Shown here: positions 7,749 through 15,154 of the stretch, one piece after another
How positions within the stretch are numbered: position 1 is the first letter of the stretch
How the letters are laid out: each line of letters begins with the position of its first letter
Origin: Pseudomonadota bacterium
Lineage (GTDB): Bacteria; Pseudomonadota; Gammaproteobacteria; Steroidobacterales; GCA-2729495
DNA length: 20,918 nucleotides
Direction of reading: 5' to 3'
Assembly: GCA_030836925.1 (NCBI GenBank)
Contig: JAUPLK010000004.1
Location: 1-20,918 of the forward strand
The notes under the pieces: generated by a model
Seen by the model: only the letters and a program-made list of their open reading frames with translations
Told to the model about the DNA's origin: nothing
Databases searched by the model: none
Translations under genes and position numbers: made by a program

Positions 7749-8023
7749 GTTCAACGTCCAGAGTGGGCCGGAACGCAGCCAGAATCAGCACGGACTGGAA
7801 GGGCCACGGTGGAGTCAATGTAGCCCAAGGGGTCCCGGACGGCTCTGCGTTTCGAGCAGCTGGCTTGGCAGAAGCAGCGTCTCCGGATGCATTGCGGAAA
7901 CGGGCCTCTGTGCTGCGGCTCCGGGATAGTCGCTCCCGGCCCCGGTGCTATGATCGGGGCACGCATGACGCTCCGGCCGCCGGCCGGATGGCCCCGCCGT
8001 CGGTTGATACACGAGGGTTAAAA
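7749..8023. promoter_or_regulatory. Divergent intergenic spacer between the hydrolase operon and the molybdoenzyme operon
   Basis: This 275-bp stretch separates two operons running away from each other and should hold both promoters. The molybdoenzyme frame is open back through it, but the encoded residues are arginine-rich with no family match, and there is a clear ribosome site just before 8024. I see a candidate plus-strand promoter at 7946-7954 and a GC-rich palindromic stretch around 7973-7987. I could not identify a regulator operator with confidence, and no regulator gene is in the window. Confidence 0.5.
7946..7954 (+). promoter_or_regulatory. Extended -10 promoter candidate for the molybdoenzyme operon
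   Basis: The sequence TGCTATGAT matches the extended -10 consensus TGnTATAAT with a single mismatch, in an otherwise GC-rich background. No good -35 hexamer is visible about 17 bases upstream, which fits extended -10 promoters that need none or depend on an activator. It would give a leader of about 60 bases before the ATG at 8024. This is an inference from sequence only. Confidence 0.4.
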
Positions 8024-10648
8024 ATGGCCGCCAATCCAGACGCAGTTCATAACTCGATCAAGCCCGGTCGCTGGGTGCGGTCAACCTGCAAGATGTGCCT
8101 GCACTCGTGCACCAATCTCATCCATGTCACCGACGACGGTGTCATCAACAAGGTCGAGGGCGACCCCACCAATCCGTCCAACCGCGGCAAGCTCTGCCCG
8201 AAGGGCAACTCGGCGATCATGCGGCACTACGACCCCAACCGCTTCACGCAGCCGCTGAAGCGTACCAATCCGGAGAAGGGGCCGAATATCGACCCGATGT
8301 GGGTGCCGATCAGCTGGGATGAGGCGCTGACGCTGGTGGCCGACAAACTCAAGGACTGCCTGCAGACCGATCCACGCCGCATCATCCCGTCGCTGGAAGA
8401 TTTCCAGAAGATGAACATCTGGGTCTGGCCGCTGGCCTTCGGCAATTTCAACTTCTTCCAGTCCGGCGGCACGATGTGCGGTGGCGCCTATCATCCGATC
8501 AACGGTTACGTGCACTCGGCCTTTGCGGCCGCCAATGACGCCAAGTACTGCAATTTCTGGCTGAACGACGGCACCGGCGACGGCTTTTCCTCGCATCTGC
8601 ATGCGGCGGCGCAGTCGAGCTGGGTGGCGGATGCGCGCGTGAATCGCGGCATGCGCTGCGTGACGGTTGAACCACGTTTTTCAATCTCGGCCGCCAAGTC
8701 GGAAGAGTGGGTACCGATCCGCCCGGCGACCGACCGGCAGTTTGCGCTGAGCATGTGCCACGTGATGGTCAAAGAGGGCTGGTGCGACTACAAGTCGCTG
8801 CGCAAGGATACCAACGCACCCTATCTGGTCGGTGACGATGGCTACTTCGTGCGCAATGCAGAAGGCAAGATCTACGTCTGGGACAGCGCCGACAACCGCG
8901 CCAGGCTCTGGGACGATCCGGCCATCGGCGAGTTTGCCCTGGAGGGCGCGTACACCGTCGAGGGCAAGCCCTGCAAGCCGGCGTTCCAGCGCTTCAGGGA
9001 CATCCTCGCCAATTGCTCGCCCGAGGCCATGGAAAAGATCACCACCGTCCCGCCCGCCACCGTGCGGCGGCTGGCCAAAGAGATGTACGACGCTGCCGGC
9101 ATCGCGACCGATGCAAAGATCGAGATCGATGGTCGCGTGATGCCGCTGCGGCCTGCCGCCTACAACTACTACCGCGGCGCGCAGGGTCACAAGCTCGGCT
9201 TCCAGACCAATCACGCCTTCAAGATGGTGAATTTCCTGCTCGGCTGCATCGATGCGCCGGGCGGACACATCGGTGTGACGCTCGACGACCAGTGGGTCGA
9301 CCACAGCCACATCGAGCCGGGCGAGAACGGCATGATCAAGCCCAATCCGCACCAGCTCGGTCCGGTGCCGCCGTTCGCCTATCCACCGCAGACCTTTCAC
9401 CTGATGGACTATTTTCCGGTCGGTGTGCATCCACCGCACCTGAATCTGGAAGTGTTCCTGAATCCCGAGAAGTACGGGCTCGAGTTCCGTCCCGACACCA
9501 TGATCGTCTGCCACTCCAACCCGATCTGGGCCATGCAGGGCCCGCGGGAGAAGTGGTTTGAATTCATGAAGAGCATGAAGTTCATCGCGGTGTCGGACAT
9601 CATTCCCACCGAGACGACGCAGTGGGCCGATGTCATCCTGCCGTCCAACGACGTATTCGAATCATGGAACATGACCATGATCGAGCCGCCGCATACCGAG
9701 GGCATGTGCATGCGTCAGCCCGCGGTGGAGCCGCTCTATGACACGAAGAGCGAGGAGGAGATCTTTACCGAGCTTGCAGAGCGGATCGGCGTGCTCGACA
9801 GCTACAACGAGGTATTGAACTACGCCCTCGGCTTCGTGCAGAAGCCCGAGCTGAAGCTCGAGCCGGGAATCAAGTACACCGACAAGGAGATTGCCCGCCG
9901 CAAGGGTCTGCTCTGGAACGGCAAGGATCTCGACTGGTACGTCGAGCACGGTCATGCAGTGACGGAGCGACGCCTCGACAAGTGGTACCGGCCCTGGGAG
10001 GGCATGCGTCTGCATTTCTACATTGAAGACATGGTGAGTGTGCGTGACGACCTCATGCGCAAGATGGAGGCTGCCCAGGTGCCCTTCCGGCACGAGTGGG
10101 CCTGGGAAGACTACCAGCCGCTGCCGACGGCCCGGCTCGATCCGGTGCACGGTGAGCCACCCGAGTACGACCTCTATGGCATGTTCTTCAAGGATATCCA
10201 GATCAACTTCGGCGAGAGCCTGAGCAACCCGTGGATCCAGGACATCGTCTATCGCGACCCGGTGCACATTGCGCTGATGTTGAATCCGAAGACAGCGGAA
10301 AAGCAGGGCCTGAAGGCTCTGGATATCGTCAGGGTCGAGTCGCCCTACGGCATGATTTTCGGCCGTATCGGCATCTCCGAGGGCTGGCACCCCGATACCC
10401 TCGGTGTGTCCAATGCCCTGTCGCGGGCCAAGACGCAGTCAAAAGGCATCAAGCATGCCGGCGGACACTTCAACGATCTGCTGCCCTACGACCTCAAGAA
10501 TACCGACGGTGTGACCGGCCAGCCGGAAACGGTGTGCAAGGTCAAAATCACCAAACTGCAGGACTGGCCGGCGCATTTGAAAAACGGTGGCTCGGTCTAT
10601 GACCTCGTGGACGAGATCGCCAAGCCGGGCAAGGGGAGGAAACACTGA
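8024..10648 (+). CDS. Molybdopterin (bis-MGD) oxidoreductase catalytic subunit, DMSO reductase superfamily
   Basis: An 874-residue catalytic subunit. The ATG at 8024 follows a GAGGG site. The frame is open upstream but without family-like sequence. The N-terminal [4Fe-4S] motif is C22-x2-C25-x3-C29-x28-C58, followed by PKG with the lysine (K60) seen in formate dehydrogenase and nitrate reductase electron-transfer paths. C152 in GGTMCGGAYH is a candidate cysteine ligand of molybdenum. Further family segments include ADVILPSNDVFES near residue 545 and a C-terminal dinucleotide-binding domain (about 720-860). No twin-arginine signal is present, so the subunit should stay in the cytoplasm. It is followed directly by its iron-sulfur and membrane partners (TGATG overlap at 10646-10650). 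Polysulfide/thiosulfate-reductase-like, formate-dehydrogenase-like or an organic-substrate hydroxylase/reductase are all possible. Confidence 0.9.
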   Translation: MAANPDAVHNSIKPGRWVRSTCKMCLHSCTNLIHVTDDGVINKVEGDPTNPSNRGKLCPKGNSAIMRHYDPNRFTQPLKRTNPEKGPNIDPMWVPISWDEALTLVADKLKDCLQTDPRRIIPSLEDFQKMNIWVWPLAFGNFNFFQSGGTMCGGAYHPINGYVHSAFAAANDAKYCNFWLNDGTGDGFSSHLHAAAQSSWVADARVNRGMRCVTVEPRFSISAAKSEEWVPIRPATDRQFALSMCHVMVKEGWCDYKSLRKDTNAPYLVGDDGYFVRNAEGKIYVWDSADNRARLWDDPAIGEFALEGAYTVEGKPCKPAFQRFRDILANCSPEAMEKITTVPPATVRRLAKEMYDAAGIATDAKIEIDGRVMPLRPAAYNYYRGAQGHKLGFQTNHAFKMVNFLLGCIDAPGGHIGVTLDDQWVDHSHIEPGENGMIKPNPHQLGPVPPFAYPPQTFHLMDYFPVGVHPPHLNLEVFLNPEKYGLEFRPDTMIVCHSNPIWAMQGPREKWFEFMKSMKFIAVSDIIPTETTQWADVILPSNDVFESWNMTMIEPPHTEGMCMRQPAVEPLYDTKSEEEIFTELAERIGVLDSYNEVLNYALGFVQKPELKLEPGIKYTDKEIARRKGLLWNGKDLDWYVEHGHAVTERRLDKWYRPWEGMRLHFYIEDMVSVRDDLMRKMEAAQVPFRHEWAWEDYQPLPTARLDPVHGEPPEYDLYGMFFKDIQINFGESLSNPWIQDIVYRDPVHIALMLNPKTAEKQGLKALDIVRVESPYGMIFGRIGISEGWHPDTLGVSNALSRAKTQSKGIKHAGGHFNDLLPYDLKNTDGVTGQPETVCKVKITKLQDWPAHLKNGGSVYDLVDEIAKPGKGRKH

Positions 10649-11262
10649 TGGCACGCTATGGCATGGTGTTCGACCTCAAGCGCTGCATCGGCTGCAATGC
10701 CTGCGTGATCGGCTGCAAGCAGGAAAACTCGCTGCCCGATGGCGTGTTTTTCACGCGCACGCTCAGCGAGGAATACGGCGTGTATCCAGCCGTCAACCGC
10801 GTGTACATTCCGACGCTTTGCAATCACTGCGAGGATGCGCCCTGCGAAAAGGTGTGCCCGAGCGGCGCCACCTACACGCGGCCGGACGGCATCGTCATGG
10901 TCGATCCGCAGAAGTGCATCGGCTGCGGTTCCTGTGCCGTGGCCTGTCCCTACGACCAGCGCAGCGAGATGAAGGCCGAGGCTTTCAAGGACGGGCTTTT
11001 CGGTACCGGCGAGCTCACCGACTTCGAGAAGCAGGGTTATCCCCGTTACACGCCGGGCATGGTCACCAAGTGCGATTTCTGCAGCGGACGCGTGGATGCC
11101 GGCCTCGATCCGGCCTGTGTGGTGACCTGTCCGACCGATGCGCGGATCTTCGGTGACCTCGACGATCCGAACAGCAAGCCGAGCAAGCTGATACGCGAAC
11201 GTGGCGGCAAGTCGCCGCTGCCCGAGAAAAATACCCGTCCCAAGGTGTACTACATCGATTGA
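10648..11262 (+). CDS. 4Fe-4S ferredoxin-type electron-transfer subunit of the molybdoenzyme
   Basis: A 204-residue protein of the DmsB/PsrB/NrfC type. Sixteen cysteines form four cluster motifs: C13-C16-C19-C23, C58-C61-C66-C70, C90-C93-C96-C100 and C142-C145 with C157-C161, enough for four [4Fe-4S] clusters. It passes electrons between the catalytic subunit and the membrane anchor. Its ATG shares one base with the stop of the catalytic gene (TGATG), and a GGGGAGGA ribosome site lies inside that gene, so the two are translationally coupled. There is no signal peptide, as expected for a partner located with a Tat-less catalytic subunit. The assignment to the complex is firm; the electron direction is not known. 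Confidence 0.93.
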   Translation: MARYGMVFDLKRCIGCNACVIGCKQENSLPDGVFFTRTLSEEYGVYPAVNRVYIPTLCNHCEDAPCEKVCPSGATYTRPDGIVMVDPQKCIGCGSCAVACPYDQRSEMKAEAFKDGLFGTGELTDFEKQGYPRYTPGMVTKCDFCSGRVDAGLDPACVVTCPTDARIFGDLDDPNSKPSKLIRERGGKSPLPEKNTRPKVYYID

Positions 11263-11286
11263 GGACGGGAGCAGAGGGGAAACAAC

Positions 11287-12144
11287 ATGGCTGTAAATGA
11301 TCTACCCATCGTCGGTGACAGTTTCAAGCTCGGCTTCCGCCTGCAGCGCTACTGGGATACCCCCATGGCCAGCGCCTTCTTTTTTGGCGAACTCGGTGCC
11401 GGCCTGTTTTTTGTCTCGCTGCTGCTGGAATCCAACCGGGGAATGCTGGCGGGCCTGCTGATCACCGGCCTGCTCAAGACGTATTTCCATCTTTCGCACA
11501 TGGGCGTTCCGCAGAAGTCCTGGCGGGCGATCCTGCGTCCGGACCGTTCATGGATCAGCCGCGGACTGATCGGCATCGTCTGTTTCATGGGCTTCGGTGG
11601 CCTGCACCTGCTCGAGGTCTGGGGCCTGATCCCCGGATTCGGCGGCCTGCTCACACTACTGGCCGGTGCAGCAGCGCTGGTGGTAATGACCTACCAGGGC
11701 TTTGCGATGTCGCACTCCACCGCGATTTCATTGTGGAACAGCGGCCTGATTCCGGTGTCGAGTCTCGCGTATTCTGCGACCGCCGGGGTGATGGTGCTGC
11801 TGGCTGCCGCACCCGAATCCGCGCAGCTCATGGTGCCTGCGGCGCTGATTCTCCACCTGTGCGTTGCGGTGATATTGCTGAGCCTGCTGCACGCCGCACG
11901 GCATGGTTCACCAGGCGCGCGAAAATCAGTGGAACTGCTCACGCGCACGCTCTACGCAAAATGGTTCTTTGTGCTGGTCTGCGGTGCCGGTGTGCTGCTG
12001 CCGGTTCTGCTGCTCTGGTTTGCGGGCAGTGTGCCGCTGGCCACCATGATCGCGGCGACCGGCACGCTGGCCGGCTACTACACGTTCCGCCTGCTGATCT
12101 TCAAGGCCGGTGTTTTCGAGCCGATCATGAGTTTCCGTCCCTGA
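11287..12144 (+). CDS. NrfD/PsrC-like polytopic membrane anchor subunit
   Basis: A 285-residue hydrophobic protein with about eight membrane segments (roughly 27-47, 50-68, 90-110, 114-136, 150-173, 178-203, 223-246, 250-272). Segments such as FFFGELGAG at the start of the first helix and YQGFAMSHSTAISLWNS after the fourth are like the NrfD/PsrC family, which exchanges electrons with the quinone pool. It lies 24 bp after the iron-sulfur subunit and has an AGAGGGG ribosome site. With the two preceding genes it makes a complete membrane-bound molybdoenzyme. A DmsC-type anchor is a possible alternative classification, but the NrfD-like motifs fit better. Confidence 0.85.
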   Translation: MAVNDLPIVGDSFKLGFRLQRYWDTPMASAFFFGELGAGLFFVSLLLESNRGMLAGLLITGLLKTYFHLSHMGVPQKSWRAILRPDRSWISRGLIGIVCFMGFGGLHLLEVWGLIPGFGGLLTLLAGAAALVVMTYQGFAMSHSTAISLWNSGLIPVSSLAYSATAGVMVLLAAAPESAQLMVPAALILHLCVAVILLSLLHAARHGSPGARKSVELLTRTLYAKWFFVLVCGAGVLLPVLLLWFAGSVPLATMIAATGTLAGYYTFRLLIFKAGVFEPIMSFRP

Positions 12145-12163
12145 TCCGGCAGCCGGCAATCCG

Positions 12164-13072
12164 ATGACACAACGGCCCGCTCCGCCCGTCCAGCACGGCG
12201 TGCGGCGGGTGCCCGCATATTTGCTGCCGGGCGCGGGCCAGCCGCCTGTGCGCGAGGATTGCCAGGTCGTCGAAGAAGCCATGCTCACCATCGATGTCGA
12301 GGGCGTGGGCTGGTACACGCTGATGTGGACACCGACGGCCTCCCTGCACGAGGTGCTGGGCTTCAGCGGGGATCATGGCGTGCTGGCGGCGACTGACGAT
12401 CCCGAAGTGCTGTCGCTGACCGCCGGCTTCCTGTTCACCGAAGGCCTGATCCGCAGTCTGAAGGATGTGCGCCGGATGGAGGTCTGCAGCAATGACTCCG
12501 GCATCGTCCGCGTGCAGATCGCCGAGCCTGACAGCCTCAATCCACGGCGGCGGAACGTCACGATGGGCAGTTCCTGCGGGGTATGCGGTGGTCGCGAGGC
12601 GGTCGACAGCCTGGTAGCAGGGCTGGCTGCCGTGCCGGATACGGCCCGGTTGCGCAGCGCGCAGTTCGATGAACTGATGGCGGCGATGCGCAAGCTGCAG
12701 ACGGTATTCACGCAAACCGGTGGCGCACATGCGGCGGCTGTCTTCGACCGCAATGCCCAAATCATCGCCGTTGCCGAGGATCTCGGCCGTCACAACGCGC
12801 TCGACAAGGTGATCGGCATGTGCCTGCTGAAGGACGCGGACCTCTCCGGCTGCGGCGTGCTGCTGTCCAGCCGTCTCAGCCTCGAGATGATCACCAAGGC
12901 CATCCGTGCCGGTTTCGAAATCATTGCGGCGGTGTCGGCGCCGACTTCACTGGCCATCGAGATCGCCGGGCGCTTCGGCGTGACGCTGGGTGGCTTCGTG
13001 CGCGGTGGACGGGTGACGATCTACTCGCAGCCGCAGCGCATCGTGGAACTGGGCGCGGCGACGCTGCCCTGA
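12164..13072 (+). CDS. fdhD: Formate dehydrogenase accessory sulfurtransferase FdhD
   Basis: A 302-residue FdhD-family protein. FdhD carries sulfur from the cysteine desulfurase IscS to the bis-MGD cofactor, which is needed for activity of formate-dehydrogenase-type molybdoenzymes. Visible landmarks are TAGFLFTEGLI (86-96), the redox CxxC motif in SSCGVCGG (C138, C141), TGGAHAAAVFD, EDLGRHNALDKVIG and the S-R-L-S-LEMITKA segment. All are standard for the family. The ATG at 12164 has a poor ribosome site; it follows the anchor gene by 19 bp and may be read by coupling. Its place at the end of the operon suggests that this molybdoenzyme carries a sulfido ligand on molybdenum. The gene ends 6 bp before the convergent methyltransferase. 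Confidence 0.95.
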   Translation: MTQRPAPPVQHGVRRVPAYLLPGAGQPPVREDCQVVEEAMLTIDVEGVGWYTLMWTPTASLHEVLGFSGDHGVLAATDDPEVLSLTAGFLFTEGLIRSLKDVRRMEVCSNDSGIVRVQIAEPDSLNPRRRNVTMGSSCGVCGGREAVDSLVAGLAAVPDTARLRSAQFDELMAAMRKLQTVFTQTGGAHAAAVFDRNAQIIAVAEDLGRHNALDKVIGMCLLKDADLSGCGVLLSSRLSLEMITKAIRAGFEIIAAVSAPTSLAIEIAGRFGVTLGGFVRGGRVTIYSQPQRIVELGAATLP

Positions 13073-13078
13073 GGGGCG

Positions 13079-13726
13079 CTATCTCTGGCGGTACGCGATG
13101 CCCGAGATCATCGGGACGATGACCGGCGGCATCTTCCGGGACCTGAAGTGTTCGATTTCCACGCGCTCGAAACCGGCAGCCTCGAGCAGTCGGGCGGATT
13201 CCCGATTGGTGTGACAGCCCTCGAAGAGCCAGTGCCAGGGCTTCATCAGGATGTCCTGCACCCGTCTCAGGCCGCTGCCCCGTGGTGCGGCGACATGCTC
13301 AAGGAAGAAAAATGCTCCGCCGGGCTTCAGCACACGCTGCACTTCCCTGAGGATCTGGCCGGGATCTTCCACGGTGCACAGCACCAGCGTGCAGACCACG
13401 GCATCAACGGATTGTGCAGGCAGGTCGAGTTCTCCGGCACTGACAGGCCGGAGTTCGCAGTTCAGCGCGTGTTTGCCGGCTGCCTGACGCAGCCGCTCAT
13501 GCATCCAGGGGTTGGGTTCATAGACGATCAGTTGCACACCCGGTGCGTAATAGCGGAAGTTCACGCCGTTGCCGGCGCCGATTTCCACCACCACGCCGCG
13601 CAGTCCGCCGATATGCCGCTGCTTCCGCTCGCCCATCTCCTCGTGGAAGTCATCTTCGTATTTGGCCAGCAACCATGAGTTGAAGCGGCCGCGGATGGGG
13701 TGGTCGTGGGGGCGCTTGTCGGTCAT
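13079..13726 (-). CDS. Class I SAM-dependent methyltransferase, METTL7/TMT1-like
   Basis: A 215-residue Rossmann methyltransferase. Motif I is VVEIGAGNG (46-54), the acidic strand is VYEPNP (69-73), motif IV is VCTLVLCTVE (111-120) and post-motif LKPGG lies at 133-137. The run VCTLVLC, the following REVQRVLKPGGAFFFLEHVA, and the late LFEGCHTNRESARLLEAAGF closely recall animal METTL7A/B, which are thiol S-methyltransferases. This comparison is from memory. I chose the ATG at 13726. The frame opens to 13774, but that extension is the translation of a palindromic repeat. The start has only a weak ribosome site. It is monocistronic, convergent with fdhD (6 bp apart) and lies downstream of the DUF1329 operon terminator. 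A small thiol, sulfide or quinone substrate is possible. Confidence 0.85.
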   Translation of the reverse strand: MTDKRPHDHPIRGRFNSWLLAKYEDDFHEEMGERKQRHIGGLRGVVVEIGAGNGVNFRYYAPGVQLIVYEPNPWMHERLRQAAGKHALNCELRPVSAGELDLPAQSVDAVVCTLVLCTVEDPGQILREVQRVLKPGGAFFFLEHVAAPRGSGLRRVQDILMKPWHWLFEGCHTNRESARLLEAAGFERVEIEHFRSRKMPPVIVPMISGIAYRQR

Positions 13727-13751
13727 TTGGGTTGCCTTGTTTTGGGCCGCA

Positions 13752-13775
13752 GATCGCGCCTGAAGGCGCTCCAAC
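13752..13775 (-). repeat. GTAG-type palindromic (REP-like) element, diverged copy
   Basis: This 24-base stretch matches the right-hand repeat at 20851-20874 at 22 of 24 positions by eye, including the stem GCGCC-TGAA-GGCGC. The head is GTTG instead of GTAG. It lies in the leader of the methyltransferase gene, between it and the upstream operon's terminator. Read in frame it would encode the start of the over-long methyltransferase ORF, which is why that start is rejected. Confidence 0.7.
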
Positions 13776-13808
13776 AGAAAGGGCCCGTGACCGGGTGATC
13801 ACGGGCCC
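13776..13808 (-). terminator. Rho-independent terminator after the DUF1329 gene
   Basis: A perfect 10-bp inverted repeat (13781-13790 with 13799-13808, arm GGGCCCGTGA) encloses an 8-base loop. On the minus strand it is followed by a T-rich run (TTTCTGTT). It begins 15 bp after the DUF1329 stop codon, so it should end the DUF1302-DUF1329 transcript and insulate the methyltransferase gene. Confidence 0.8.
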
Positions 13809-13823
13809 CTGCTGAGGCAAGGC

Positions 13824-15137
13824 TTAACGTCCGGTTGCGCGCATCTTCTGCACGGTGAAGATGGACGGCGGGTTTTCCTGCGGGTTGACGTGCGACTTGA
13901 ACTGCAGCGTGGTGCAGTGCATGGCCTGCTCGTCGAAGAACAGCGCGCAGTCGTCGATTGCGACGCCTACGCCCTTGTTCTTGGCCAGATGATAGTCAGA
14001 GTGCGACTTGCAGATCGGGAAGTACTTCCACGGCTGCCCCTTGCGGTCGTACTGGATCACGATCGGCAGCGTGGCGCTCTCCGAGTCCATGTAGATCAGG
14101 CGCGTGCTGAGCGGATGATTGGGATCCTTCGGCTTGCCTTCGATGATGTAGGACTTGCGCAACTGCCAGGTGACCTGCGGAAAGCAATTGCCCTGGCCAC
14201 CGAACTTGACGAAGCGGAAGCCGTCGGCATCGCCCTTGGGTTCGACGTCGAGTTCCGGCAATTCGTTGTGCTTCTCGTAGGGCATCATCACGTTCTGGCT
14301 GCCCTTGTAGGTCCACGTATAGTCGGAGAGGCGACCGTTGTAGCCCTCGAAGTCCTCGATCATCGCATCGGTGCCGAGGAAGGCATCAGTGATCTGACCG
14401 ACCGCCAGACGTCGCACCCGCCGCTGGAATCCAAGGTACAGCCAGCCGTCATCGCGCTGCAGGTCGTTCTCGTAGCGCCAGATCAGCAGCTGCGTGTTGG
14501 CCAGATCGAAGGGCTCGAGCACGGTCGAGGAAATCGAGCGGAAGATCTGGCCGGGGTTTGGAGTGATATCCGGCTTCGGGTCGAACATCGTCCGGTGTTT
14601 CCAGTTCAGGAAGTGCCAGTCGAAGCGAAGCTGGCGCTCGCTCTGACCGGTCTTCGTGTTGCGGAACGTCCACCAGAAGGGATTGATGGTTTCGCTGTCG
14701 CCGGCGTTGATGCCACGCTGGAAGTTCCACATCAGCTTCAGGCCCGCCTGCGGATCCTTGGCGTCGGGTTCCTGCGGGAACGGTCGGCCTGCCTCGAAGT
14801 TCAGCAGCGTGCCATCGGGAGCCAGCTGGACCTTGTGTGCACTCCTGCGGGTTGCCTCGATGTAGTTGGAGTTCTGGGGCAACGAGAAAGTCGGCGTGGT
14901 CGGGATCTCCAGCCAGCCCTTTTTCACATAGCGGAAGGTGAAGGGATCGAGAATGCCCTCCACTGCATCCACGTTCTTCGCGGTGATGCGCATGCCGGGT
15001 TGATAGCCCGGGGCACTGGGTGGGGTCTTTTCATAGGGTGAAAACGCGTTCTTGATGATCGCATCGGACACCTGCGCATGCGCGGCGATGCCCATCAGGC
15101 CCGCTACAGCGGCGCCAAGTATTACTAGCCTTTTCAT
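13824..15137 (-). CDS. DUF1329 family periplasmic/envelope protein
   Basis: A 437-residue protein with a clear signal peptide (MKRLVILG..., predicted cleavage after AHA, residues 19-21). It matches DUF1329 (PF07044) in length and character: many aromatic residues, and WTYKGSQNVMMPYEKHN in the second half. The family's biochemical role is not established. Its members are encoded beside DUF1302 proteins, and a lipid-carrier (LolA/LolB-like) fold has been suggested for such proteins, which I cannot confirm here. The start at 15137 is 17 bp after the DUF1302 stop, and a GAGG site is present at a rather long distance. It ends just before a strong terminator. It probably works with the neighbouring barrel, lipoprotein and MMPL pump in moving a hydrophobic molecule across the periplasm. 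Confidence 0.85.
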   Translation of the reverse strand: MKRLVILGAAVAGLMGIAAHAQVSDAIIKNAFSPYEKTPPSAPGYQPGMRITAKNVDAVEGILDPFTFRYVKKGWLEIPTTPTFSLPQNSNYIEATRRSAHKVQLAPDGTLLNFEAGRPFPQEPDAKDPQAGLKLMWNFQRGINAGDSETINPFWWTFRNTKTGQSERQLRFDWHFLNWKHRTMFDPKPDITPNPGQIFRSISSTVLEPFDLANTQLLIWRYENDLQRDDGWLYLGFQRRVRRLAVGQITDAFLGTDAMIEDFEGYNGRLSDYTWTYKGSQNVMMPYEKHNELPELDVEPKGDADGFRFVKFGGQGNCFPQVTWQLRKSYIIEGKPKDPNHPLSTRLIYMDSESATLPIVIQYDRKGQPWKYFPICKSHSDYHLAKNKGVGVAIDDCALFFDEQAMHCTTLQFKSHVNPQENPPSIFTVQKMRATGR

Positions 15138-15154
15138 TGTCAGGAACCTCGCAA

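Noticed and set aside
7667..8023. N-terminal extension of the molybdoenzyme, possibly with a twin-arginine-like signal
   Set aside because: The translated stretch is arginine-rich shadow sequence overlapping the divergent gene, has no hydrophobic core, and a proper GAGGG site precedes the ATG at 8024.
13727..13774. Upstream start of the methyltransferase (MERLQARS...)
   Set aside because: The extra residues are the translation of a palindromic repeat; family-like sequence begins after the ATG at 13726.
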